Below, in pieces: positions 9,935 to 17,936 of a DNA stretch of 60,643 bases. Each line of letters opens with the position of its first letter. The stretch's first letter is position 1. A model generated the notes under the pieces. The model made no database searches and was not told where the DNA came from. It saw only the letters and a program-made list of their open reading frames with translations. Made by a program: the position numbers and the translations under genes. The stretch is from Rhodococcus sp. ARC_M6 (GTDB lineage Bacteria; Actinomycetota; Actinomycetes; Mycobacteriales; Mycobacteriaceae), in NCBI RefSeq assembly GCF_022810305.1, contig NZ_JALGQH010000036.1, positions 1-60,643 on the forward strand, given 5' to 3'.

Positions 9935-10594
9935 ATGAAGAAGACCCTAATTTCGCGTGCGCTTTTCACGGCAACAGCCACCGGCGGAGCCCTTCTGATC
10001 GCCGGCGGAATTGCATCCGCGCACGTCAGCGTCGTAGCTCCCGGGGCAACACAGGGCGGATACACCGTTCTGACCTTCCGCGTTCCCACCGAATCGGACG
10101 CCGCATCCACCACCAAGGTGACGGTGGCACTACCCGACCTGAAGTCGGCTCGCACCGAACCGATGCCCGGTTGGACATCCGTCGTCGAGAAGGACCCGAC
10201 GTCACTGGTCGCCAAGTCCGTGACCTGGACAGCAGATCCCGGCGTCGGCGTCGGACCCGGCCAGTTCCAGCAGTTCGTTCTCTCTGCCGGTCCGCTCCCG
10301 ACGCAGGACGAAATCGAATTCAAGGCAGTGCAGACGTACAGCGACGGCAAGATCGTCAACTGGGATCAGGAAGCTCTCGCCGACGGCAGTGAGCCCGACA
10401 AGCCGGCACCGACGCTGACGTTGGCAGCTTCGACCGGCGACGCTCATGGGGCAAACGCCGCAACTGCGACGGAATCTACGACAGAATCAGCGAACGACAA
10501 CACCGCCCGCTGGCTCGGAGGAGCCGGACTGGTGCTCGGCGCTCTCGGCGCCGCACTGGGCCTGGGCGCACTGGTGAGGAGCAAGCGTTCATGA
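9935..10594 (+). CDS. ycnI: YcnI-family copper-binding exported protein
   Basis: 219 residues. The signal peptide ends ...IASA, and the predicted mature protein begins HVSVVAPGATQGGY. The N-terminal histidine is the residue that binds Cu(II) in YcnI of Bacillus. The DUF1775 domain (about 30-165) is followed by a flexible Thr/Ala region and a C-terminal membrane helix (GLVLGALGAALGLGALV) with a positive tail, so it is anchored outside the cell. Start chosen at ATG 9935 because it gives the signal peptide; the frame is open further upstream. Its stop overlaps copC by 4 bp. Probable role: passing copper to CopC/CopD or a cuproenzyme. Confidence 0.9.
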   Translation: MKKTLISRALFTATATGGALLIAGGIASAHVSVVAPGATQGGYTVLTFRVPTESDAASTTKVTVALPDLKSARTEPMPGWTSVVEKDPTSLVAKSVTWTADPGVGVGPGQFQQFVLSAGPLPTQDEIEFKAVQTYSDGKIVNWDQEALADGSEPDKPAPTLTLAASTGDAHGANAATATESTTESANDNTARWLGGAGLVLGALGAALGLGALVRSKRS

Positions 10595-11127
10595 GTACAC
10601 GCATCAAGGTAATTACGGTCGGTCTCCTCGCGATGCTCGCCTCGATGATCGGAGTGGGCACCGCCAGTGCACATTCCGCCGTCACCAGTTCCAACCCCGA
10701 GAACGGAACGTCGATCCAGGTTCCACCGGACAACGTCTCCGTCAGCTTCAACGAGGCCTTACAGGCGCAGTTCGCCGCGCTGACGGTCACCGGCCCCGGC
10801 GACAGTCGCGACCAGTGGACCAAGGGCGACCCCTCGGTGGAGGGCGCAACGGTGAGTGTGGATCTCGGAGATCTGGGACCCGCCGGCGTGTACACGATCG
10901 CGTATCGCGTGACCTCGGCCGACGGCCACCCGGTTCAGGGAACTTTGAACTTCACGCTCACCGAACCCGGTCCGGGTACTCCCGCCACTCCGGCAGCTGG
11001 GGGCGGTGACACTTCGTCGTCATCCTCGTCGTCGAACAGCATTCCGGTGTGGGCCTTCATCGTCGCCGGTGTAGTCGTCTTCGGCGGCGCACTGTTCTTC
11101 GTGCTCCGCAAGCCCAAGTCGAGCTGA
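10591..11127 (+). CDS. copC: CopC-domain copper-resistance/acquisition protein
   Basis: 178 residues. The signal peptide ends ...TASA, and the mature protein starts HSAVTSSNPENG, so the N-terminal His ligand of Cu(II)-binding CopC is present. The CopC beta-sandwich ends with YRVTSADGHPVQGTLNFTL, which carries the conserved D-x-H copper ligands. A Ser/Gly/Pro linker, a C-terminal membrane helix and the tail RKPKSS follow. It therefore acts at the outer face of the membrane. Coupled to ycnI (ATGA overlap) and 4 bp before copD. Confidence 0.92.
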   Translation: MSTRIKVITVGLLAMLASMIGVGTASAHSAVTSSNPENGTSIQVPPDNVSVSFNEALQAQFAALTVTGPGDSRDQWTKGDPSVEGATVSVDLGDLGPAGVYTIAYRVTSADGHPVQGTLNFTLTEPGPGTPATPAAGGGDTSSSSSSSNSIPVWAFIVAGVVVFGGALFFVLRKPKSS

Positions 11128-11131
11128 TCCG

Positions 11132-12073
11132 ATGACCGGTACGGCAAACAGATGGTGGTTGCTGTTTGCCGTACCCACAGCTCTCCTGGGAGTGCTGATC
11201 GCCTGGGGGCTGGCAACCCCCGCCGGCCCCGAGGCGTCGAGCACCGTCCGCGCCCTCGCCATCGGTAGTGGTTCTGTGACACTGGGGATCGCGACCTTGG
11301 CGTGGATGGGACGCGGGGAGCGTCGACCCGCGGCGCCCGCATCCACCATGTGGACTCAACTCACCGCCTTTGCCGCAGCGTGGTTCGTTGCCGAAATCGC
11401 CCTCCTCGCATTGGGAGCTGCGGCCGCCGACGGAACGCCGATCACTTCTTTGACAGTCGGCAACTTCGGAACATTTGTCAGCGAAGTCAACGTCGGCCGC
11501 GTCGGTGTCGCCATCATCGTGTGCGCGTTTGCCGTCGTCTGCTACAGCGTCTACGGATTCAAGAACCCTGAAACAGTGACCGTGGCACCGGCATTGGTTG
11601 TCACGGCACTCGCCCTCGCCGCCCGCCCCATCACCGGCCACATGGCGCAGCAGAACTTCGGCTCCATCCTCGACGCCGTCCATGTGCTCGCGGCCGCACT
11701 GTGGTTCGGTGTCCTTGCCGCCCTCGTGCTGGCAATGCCCGCCCGCGGCGCCTGGGCGCTCTGGCTGCCCAAATACTCCGAACTCGCCTGGCGATGCGTT
11801 CTCGCACTTGTCATCACGGGAACGATCAACGCAGCCGTGCGCCTCGGATCTGTAACCGCCCTCTATGACACCGCGTACGGACGCGTCGTACTCGCCAAGA
11901 TCGTTGCCATCGCCCTACTGGTCGTCTTGGGCTGGTGGTGGCGTCGAACATGGGTGGTCGCGAGCGGCTCTCACCGAATCAGCGCGGACGGGTCCTTGCG
12001 ACGCGCGATCGGTGAAGTTGTCTTCATGGCAATCGCTTTCGGTCTTGCTGCAGCGCTGGCGACAACTGCCTAG
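11132..12073 (+). CDS. copD: CopD-family membrane protein
   Basis: 313 residues with about eight hydrophobic segments, histidines in membrane-side positions (RPITGHMAQQ, LDAVHVLAAALWFG) and the C-terminal CopD-type pattern LAKIVAIALLVVLGWW. CopD proteins are thought to move copper across the membrane together with CopC. It ends the cluster DUF6474-membrane protein-ycnI-copC-copD, and a hairpin follows at 12092-12120. It is shorter than fused YcnJ/CopCD proteins because CopC is separate here. Confidence 0.88.
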   Translation: MTGTANRWWLLFAVPTALLGVLIAWGLATPAGPEASSTVRALAIGSGSVTLGIATLAWMGRGERRPAAPASTMWTQLTAFAAAWFVAEIALLALGAAAADGTPITSLTVGNFGTFVSEVNVGRVGVAIIVCAFAVVCYSVYGFKNPETVTVAPALVVTALALAARPITGHMAQQNFGSILDAVHVLAAALWFGVLAALVLAMPARGAWALWLPKYSELAWRCVLALVITGTINAAVRLGSVTALYDTAYGRVVLAKIVAIALLVVLGWWWRRTWVVASGSHRISADGSLRRAIGEVVFMAIAFGLAAALATTA

Positions 12074-12091
12074 GGCCTTCGACCCTGTGCG

Positions 12092-12120
12092 CCTTTTGGT
12101 AGGGCGAACTACCAAAAAGG
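12092..12120. terminator. Bidirectional hairpin terminator
   Basis: CCTTTTGGTAG pairs with CTACCAAAAAGG around a 6-base loop (one extra A in the right arm). It lies exactly between the ends of copD and the converging carboxylase gene, with T and A tracts in the arms that would serve both directions. Confidence 0.8.
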
Positions 12121-12121
12121 C

Positions 12122-15100
12122 TCACGGGCGGCGAAGCTGCCTGATCCACTTTCGGGTATCGGCCGGGTCGATGACGTCGTCCAACTCGAATGTTGTTGCC
12201 GCCATCAGAGCCTTGCCCTGCGCATAGGCCAATTCCACGAACTGACCGAACAGGGTCTCTCTCGCCACCGGATCTTCGATCGACTCCAGTTCCTTCCGGA
12301 AACCCAACCGCACAGCGCCTTCCAAGCCCATGGGGCCGATCTCACCGGTCGGCCAGGCCACCGTGAACTCCGGAGCGTGGAACGAACCACCGGCCATCGC
12401 CATGGCGCCCAACCCGTATCCCTTACGCAGGATGACGGTTCCGAACGGCACGGTAAGTCTCGCGCCCGCCACGAAGAACTTGCCGAACCTCCGAACCGTC
12501 GCATCTTCCTCGGAATCCGGCCCCACCATGAATCCCGGTGTATCGCACAGCGTCACCAGCGGAATGCGATGGGCTTCCACCAATTCCAGGAAGTCCACCG
12601 CCTTGTCCGACGCCTCCGCGTCGATAGCGCCACCGAGATGCTCACTACTGTTGGCCAGCACCCCGTACGCGACACCTTCGACGCGGATCAGCGCCGTGAC
12701 AACACCCCGTCCGTAATCACGTCGCAGTTCCAGAACGCTGCCGACATCTGCAATTGAGTCGATCGCTCCGCGCACATCGTAGGAACGTAATCGGTTCTCC
12801 GGCACCACCTGCCGCGACAGCCTCGGATCCGGCGCCGTCCAATCCGCCGACGTGCCCTGGAAATATCCCAAATACTTCTTCGCCAGAGCCACCGCCTGAG
12901 CGTCGTCGTCCGCCACCAGATGTACGACGCCATTGCGTCGTTGCACGTCGACGGGTCCGATGTCCTCGGGGCGGAAGCTCCCGAGTCCGCCGCCCTCGAC
13001 CATTGCCGGGCCACCCATCCCGATGTTGGCATCGGGGGTAGCGATCAGGACGTCACACGCGCCGGCCAGCGCCGCGTTGCCGGCAAAACAACGCCCGGAC
13101 ACGACAGCCACCAACGGAACTCGACCACTCAACGCCGCCATCGCCCGAAAAGTACCCAGCTCGAGTCCCGAACCCGCTCCGGCATCCGTATCACCCGGGC
13201 GTCCACCGCCGCCTTCGGCGAAGAGCACCACCGGAACTCGCTTGCGGCCCGCGATCTCGAGCAGTCGATCAGTCTTCGCATGATTGCGCATACCTTGTGT
13301 GCCGGCGAGAACCGAGTAGTCGTAGGAGATGACGACGCTCGCGCCGCCGCCGATGGTGGCGACGCCGCCGATCAACCCGTCAGCCGGAGTGTTGGCAATC
13401 AGGTCTTCTTCGCTGCGTCGACTACGTTGGGCCGCCAGCGCTAATGCACCGTACTCGACCAGACTGTTGTCGTCGACCAAATCGTAGACGTTTTCGCGAG
13501 CAGTTCTGCGCCCCAACTTGTGCCGCTTCGCCACTGCAGCGGGACGCGCCGCATCCAGCGTGACCTCATGGCGGGCAATGATTTCGGCCAGATCCGGGCG
13601 CACCGCGTCGAGGTCAACCGTGTCGATATCGGCCAGATGCGCGCCGGCGGTCGCACTGCGGACGACGAGCAGTGGTTCACCGGCGCTCACCGACCGTCCA
13701 GCTGACGAGAGCACCCGAACCACTTCGAGATCACCCTCGGCCGGCAACACATGTTGCATCTTCATTGCCTCGAGAATCGCCACCTGACCACCGGCGTGCA
13801 CACCGTCACCGACTGCGGCGAGTTCGACAACGATGCCGGCCATCTGCGCCCGCACGACAACTTCGCCGGATCCGACATCCACACTCGGCACACAGCCGGG
13901 CGAAACGGACTCAGGAACCAAATCCGCCAGGCGAGAGCCGAGCCAATCGACGTCGATCACAGATTCACGGAAATCCTTGTCGGACAGTATTGCCCGCAGG
14001 AACGATAGATTCGTCGAAACTCCGTCGATGGCAAAATCATCGAGAGCTGCGATCGATTTACGCACCGCTGCAAGGAAATCAGGCCGTCGGGTATGCGCGA
14101 TCACCTTCGCCAGCAGGGAATCGTATCGGACGCTCGGCGTCAGTCCGGGCACGCCGTAGGTATCCACCCGCACGCCCGGCCCGCTGGGCGGAGCGAACAC
14201 GTCGAGTGTCCCGGACGCCGGAAGAGCATTGCCGTCGCGCGTCATGGCTTCCAGGTTGACCCGCGCCTGAATCGCAATTCCCGACGCGTGTGCCAACTTT
14301 CCACGATGCTCGAAATCTCCTTCTGCCCAAGTAATTCCACTGGGCAGATCCAGATCGTCGAAATGCATGCCGTCCGCAATCATCAACTGCACCGCTACCA
14401 GATCAACGCCGGTAACCTCCTCGGTAACCGTGTGTTCTACCTGAATTCGCGGGTTGACCTCGAGGAAAACGAACCCGCGCTCCTCGAGCAGAAACTCGAC
14501 GGTGGCAATTCCGCGATACACGACCGCGGCACACAAACGCGCCGCCGCCGAATGCAGACGCTCGCGCAGCGGATCCGAAAGTCCCTGCGCCGGAGCAATT
14601 TCAATTAGTTTTTGGTGGCGTCGCTGAACACTGCAATCTCGATCGCCCAAGGCCAGGGCGCGTGCTCCCCCGGCCCCGGGCGCCGCTACGACCTGCACCT
14701 CGATATGACGTGCACGTTCACTGAGCACTTCTGCGAACAGCACCTCGGTGCCGAATCCGGCAAGCGCTTCGGCAGCACACACCCGGTAGGCCTCGCCGAG
14801 AGATCGGGCATCGGTAACGGCCCTCATGCCGCGGCCACCGCCGCCGGCAAGTGCTTTGATCATGATTCCGCGAGGGTTGCGCGCAAAGAATTCTCGAACC
14901 TCATCAAGACTTACGCCACCTGCCGTCGCGGGCAATACCGGAATTCCGGACCCGACCGCGGTCGCTCGTGCACTCGCTTTGTCACCGAAAGTGCGGAGCA
15001 CACCGGCGTCCGGGCCGACAAAGACGACACCCGCATCAGTACATGCCTGCGCGAAGTCTGCATTCTCACTGAGAAAGCCGTACCCCGGATGGATATGCGT

Positions 15101-15316
15101 AACAACGGAATTCGTCGCAATCTCCAACAACGAATCCTGATCCAGGTAGGCGGCTGCGCCGCTGCCCCGCAAGGGATAGGACTCGGTAGCAGCATCGACA
15201 TGCGGACTACCCGCATCGTCTTCGGCATACACGGACACCGTTTCGATGCCGAATTCACGAGCAGTGCGAATGATGCGCAGGGCAATCTCGCCTCGGTTGG
15301 CGATCAGCAGTCTCAT
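12122..15316 (-). CDS. Single-chain biotin-dependent acyl-CoA carboxylase (BC-BCCP-CT)
   Basis: 1064 residues from ATG 15316 (MRLLIANRGEIA). Seen in order: biotin carboxylase (about 1-450) with ATP-grasp motifs GGGGRGM and EVNPRIQVEHTVTEE; a biotinyl domain with EAMKMQ, whose biotinylated lysine is about residue 519; and a carboxyltransferase half (about 600-1060). All steps from bicarbonate/ATP to malonyl-CoA or a longer carboxylated acyl-CoA can be done by one chain. Actinobacteria usually split these into AccA and AccD subunits. The fused layout resembles the long-chain acyl-CoA carboxylases described from mycobacteria. The substrate cannot be read from sequence. No partner genes adjoin it. 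Confidence 0.92.
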   Translation of the reverse strand: MRLLIANRGEIALRIIRTAREFGIETVSVYAEDDAGSPHVDAATESYPLRGSGAAAYLDQDSLLEIATNSVVTHIHPGYGFLSENADFAQACTDAGVVFVGPDAGVLRTFGDKASARATAVGSGIPVLPATAGGVSLDEVREFFARNPRGIMIKALAGGGGRGMRAVTDARSLGEAYRVCAAEALAGFGTEVLFAEVLSERARHIEVQVVAAPGAGGARALALGDRDCSVQRRHQKLIEIAPAQGLSDPLRERLHSAAARLCAAVVYRGIATVEFLLEERGFVFLEVNPRIQVEHTVTEEVTGVDLVAVQLMIADGMHFDDLDLPSGITWAEGDFEHRGKLAHASGIAIQARVNLEAMTRDGNALPASGTLDVFAPPSGPGVRVDTYGVPGLTPSVRYDSLLAKVIAHTRRPDFLAAVRKSIAALDDFAIDGVSTNLSFLRAILSDKDFRESVIDVDWLGSRLADLVPESVSPGCVPSVDVGSGEVVVRAQMAGIVVELAAVGDGVHAGGQVAILEAMKMQHVLPAEGDLEVVRVLSSAGRSVSAGEPLLVVRSATAGAHLADIDTVDLDAVRPDLAEIIARHEVTLDAARPAAVAKRHKLGRRTARENVYDLVDDNSLVEYGALALAAQRSRRSEEDLIANTPADGLIGGVATIGGGASVVISYDYSVLAGTQGMRNHAKTDRLLEIAGRKRVPVVLFAEGGGGRPGDTDAGAGSGLELGTFRAMAALSGRVPLVAVVSGRCFAGNAALAGACDVLIATPDANIGMGGPAMVEGGGLGSFRPEDIGPVDVQRRNGVVHLVADDDAQAVALAKKYLGYFQGTSADWTAPDPRLSRQVVPENRLRSYDVRGAIDSIADVGSVLELRRDYGRGVVTALIRVEGVAYGVLANSSEHLGGAIDAEASDKAVDFLELVEAHRIPLVTLCDTPGFMVGPDSEEDATVRRFGKFFVAGARLTVPFGTVILRKGYGLGAMAMAGGSFHAPEFTVAWPTGEIGPMGLEGAVRLGFRKELESIEDPVARETLFGQFVELAYAQGKALMAATTFELDDVIDPADTRKWIRQLRRP

Positions 15317-15459
15317 TCGAAAACGTCGCATCCAGTCACCGCCACAGTGTGTTTTGACATCGCCGTCAAAGTCAAGCAATAGCAACGTCCGGTGCCGAAG
15401 TGGGGGGTCTTCGACACCGGACGTCAACTCATGCGATCTGGTTCAGGTCGTCGTACTGC

Positions 15460-15678
15460 TTATGCACGGTTGCGTCGGACTGCGATAGCGCCGCAGTCCG
15501 CCAAGCCGATCAGACCCAGCCCACCGAGAGTGAGCGCCAGATTCGGGCCGGCACGTTCAGCACACCCGGACTGACCGGCGCTCCGGGGAGCGCCGGAATG
15601 ATCGGTCGGAACCGCAGTCGTCTTCGGCGTCGTATCGGAGGTCACCGTTGCGTCGCCCGCGAGTTTGTCGTTTTGCAC
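15460..15678 (-). CDS. Short tail of a surface/exported protein (possible remnant)
   Basis: From a possible GTG at 15678 this gives 72 residues: a Thr/Ser-rich stretch, a CAE-containing loop, then a hydrophobic segment (LALTLGGLGLIGLADCGAIAV) and a positive tail RRNRA. This is the shape of a C-terminal membrane anchor. The frame stays open about 60 bases upstream of the GTG without a signal peptide. It may be the end of a decayed secreted protein rather than a complete gene. The hydrophobic C-terminus is seen directly; expression is uncertain. Confidence 0.35.
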   Translation of the reverse strand: MQNDKLAGDATVTSDTTPKTTAVPTDHSGAPRSAGQSGCAERAGPNLALTLGGLGLIGLADCGAIAVRRNRA

Positions 15679-15733
15679 CCGTTCGGCGTGAGGGCAGTGA
15701 ACGGATGCGGATTCTGGAGGAGGTAACTGATGA

Positions 15734-16005
15734 CTAGTTCCTGATCGTCGTCCAGACGGTCATTGCCGGCAACTCATCGCAGGTGTCCAGGTCGGCATCC
15801 GTGCAGTACATCCATTCCGGCCGGGGACCCACGCCGTCAACGTAACCGTTGTTGTAGAGGGCATGACATTTCCGTCGTTGTAGTTCTCCAAACGCTGACC
15901 GGAGATCATTAGCTCATTCGACCCGGGAACGTTGTCGGCGGTATCCGTTCCCTCACACGCCGACGCGATGAAAGCAGCCGTCGGCAGTGCCGCGCCAGTC
16001 GATAA
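15734..16005 (-). pseudogene. Decayed small lipoprotein gene
   Basis: One frame (from 16005 down) gives ALPTAAFIASAC followed by EGTDTADNVPGSNELMISG, a lipoprotein signal end with the lipobox cysteine. It has no start codon because a stop lies directly upstream. A second frame then gives KCHALYNNGYVDGVG and EWMYCTDADLDTCDELPAM down to a stop at 15734. Together they read like one small Cys-containing lipoprotein broken by a frameshift at about 15860-15900 and by loss of its start. No family is recognised. Confidence 0.4.
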
Positions 16006-16559
16006 CTAGCAGATTGCCGAACGATTGCGATGATTACAGACTGTGGAAATATTCATGCCAACCAGGCATTTCCCGGCAAAGAGTTACATACGCCACCCGC
16101 ACCCGGAGGCTGAAGGCAATTTTCAGACGCTGCACCAGGTAGGAAAATACATCAACTAAGCAGCGGGTTCACAGAAAATATCCAGATACGGCTATGTCGA
16201 TTCGGAAACGTGAACGCTCATTGCCAATCCGTCCGATTTATTCGAACTCGATACCACTGGCTGAACGATAAATTAGCCGAATAGTTACTATTAGGCCTTT
16301 AAGTAATCCGAATATCGAGCTGCACGTCACCGAATACATCACGGAAAACAACACTCGAATTCATCAATTCGGACTATTCGCATAATTCGCCCAGGCGAGT
16401 TCGTGATCAGGACACACCATTCGCATACCGGACGCGCCGAATCAACGAGACAACCGTAATCTTTCCGACGACGGACTGACCGGTCCGAACAGGTGCTCTG
16501 CTCGTCTCGTCGGGAGCTCGGCATCCCTGTCAATAGTGCTTGCAGAAGGAGATCACCTT
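16006..16559. other. AT-richer intergenic region before the M20 peptidase operon
   Basis: About 550 bases with visibly more A and T than the flanks and no frame that looks coding; a 64-codon minus-strand frame at 16339-16533 has no ribosome site and no recognisable motif. The last 20 bases contain AGAAGGA, the ribosome site of the next gene. It probably holds the promoter of the peptidase-transporter operon; I cannot point to firm -35 and -10 boxes. Confidence 0.4.
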
Positions 16560-17936
16560 ATGCCTGAAAAATCAGGGCCGATGACGCCTCTTCAGATCAA
16601 GAATGCTGCCGCAGATTTGATGCCGGCACTCAAGTCCGAATTGATGGACCTGGTACGGATACCGTCGGTCGCAACAGACGGCTACCCCGCAGCGCCGCTC
16701 TTCGAAGCTCACGATCTGATCGTCTCGCTCTTGGAGAAGGCCGGTGTCACCCAGATCGACCGTCTGGAGATTCCCGGCAAGACTGCACCCGTCATCATTG
16801 CCACCGTTCCCGGCCCGGCAGACGCTCCGACTGTTCTGCTGTACTCGCACTACGACGTCGTTCCCGCCGAAGATCTCGAACTCTGGGACTCACCTCCCTT
16901 CGAGCCGACAGAACGCGACGGCGCACTCTACGGCCGCGGAACGGCCGACTCCAAGGCTAACGTGGTCGGCATGATCGGCGCGCTCCGCGTATTCGACGGA
17001 AAACCGCCCGTGACGGTCAAATTCGTCATCGAAGGTCAGGAAGAATTCGGTAGTCCCTTCGACAATTACCCGCCCGAAGCGCCGGAGCTTTTCCAGTCCG
17101 ACGCCATGGTGATCGCAGACGTCGGCAGTGTTCGACCCGGCTCCCCCACTTTGACGGTCGCGCTACGTGGCTCCGCTCAGGTGATCGTGGAACTGACAAC
17201 TCTGGGCGCCGACAAGCACAACGGCCTCTACGGCGGCGCTGCTCCGGATGCGCGACTCGCTCTGATCCGTGCGCTCGCGACGTTGCACGACGACAACGGT
17301 GACGTGGCCGTCGAAGGTCTGCTGCGTGAGCCCTGGACCGGAATCAGTTACACCGACGAAGAATTCCGCACCCTCGCCGAGGTTCGCGACGGACTTCCCT
17401 TGCTGGGCACCGGCGGAATCGGAGAACGAATCTGGTCCGGGCCGGCGATCACCGTCACCGGTATCGACGCACCTCCAGTCGACGGGGCGGTCAATGCCGT
17501 TGCCAGTACGGCTCGCGCCGTGATCAACCTTCGTGTGCACCCCCGACAGCCGGCTGTAGAGGCTCAGGCTGCACTGGTCGAGCACTTGCAGGCGCTTCGC
17601 CCGTTCGGCCTCGAGTTGGACGTCAAGGCAGGCGAGACCGGCGACGGATTTGCTGCCGCCCAGGGCGGTCCGGCATTCGACGCCGCGATGTTCGCCCTGT
17701 CCGAGTCGTGGGGCGAAGAAGCGGGTCAGATGGCCGGCGGCGGGTCAATCCCCATCGTCATGGCGCTGGACACCGCTGTTCCCGCCGCCGAAAAGCTGCT
17801 GTTCGGTGCCACAGACGGTTACGCGAACATCCACGGTCCCAACGAGCGGGTCCTTCTCGACGAACTCGAGAAGGCCGTCGTCGCCAAAGCACTGTTCTTC
17901 CAGGAGTACGCCCGCACATTCGAAGGGAAGAAATGA
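16560..17936 (+). CDS. M20-family metallopeptidase (dipeptidase/deacylase)
   Basis: 458 residues from ATG 16560, which follows AGAAGGA at good spacing; an upstream in-frame codon at 16536 lacks this. Seen: YSHYDVVPA (metal-binding His and catalytic Asp, about residues 95-103), GRGTADSKAN with the bridging Asp, and EGQEEFGSP with the catalytic Glu-Glu pair. The dimerisation (lid) domain is in the middle. M20 enzymes use two zinc ions to hydrolyse dipeptides or N-acyl amino acids in the cytoplasm. Its stop overlaps the following transporter gene (ATGA), so substrate import and cleavage are probably coupled. The exact substrate is unknown. Confidence 0.9.
   Translation: MPEKSGPMTPLQIKNAAADLMPALKSELMDLVRIPSVATDGYPAAPLFEAHDLIVSLLEKAGVTQIDRLEIPGKTAPVIIATVPGPADAPTVLLYSHYDVVPAEDLELWDSPPFEPTERDGALYGRGTADSKANVVGMIGALRVFDGKPPVTVKFVIEGQEEFGSPFDNYPPEAPELFQSDAMVIADVGSVRPGSPTLTVALRGSAQVIVELTTLGADKHNGLYGGAAPDARLALIRALATLHDDNGDVAVEGLLREPWTGISYTDEEFRTLAEVRDGLPLLGTGGIGERIWSGPAITVTGIDAPPVDGAVNAVASTARAVINLRVHPRQPAVEAQAALVEHLQALRPFGLELDVKAGETGDGFAAAQGGPAFDAAMFALSESWGEEAGQMAGGGSIPIVMALDTAVPAAEKLLFGATDGYANIHGPNERVLLDELEKAVVAKALFFQEYARTFEGKK

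Noticed and set aside
16339..16533. 64-codon minus-strand frame in the AT-richer gap
   Set aside because: No ribosome site, no motif, unusual Arg/Cys content.
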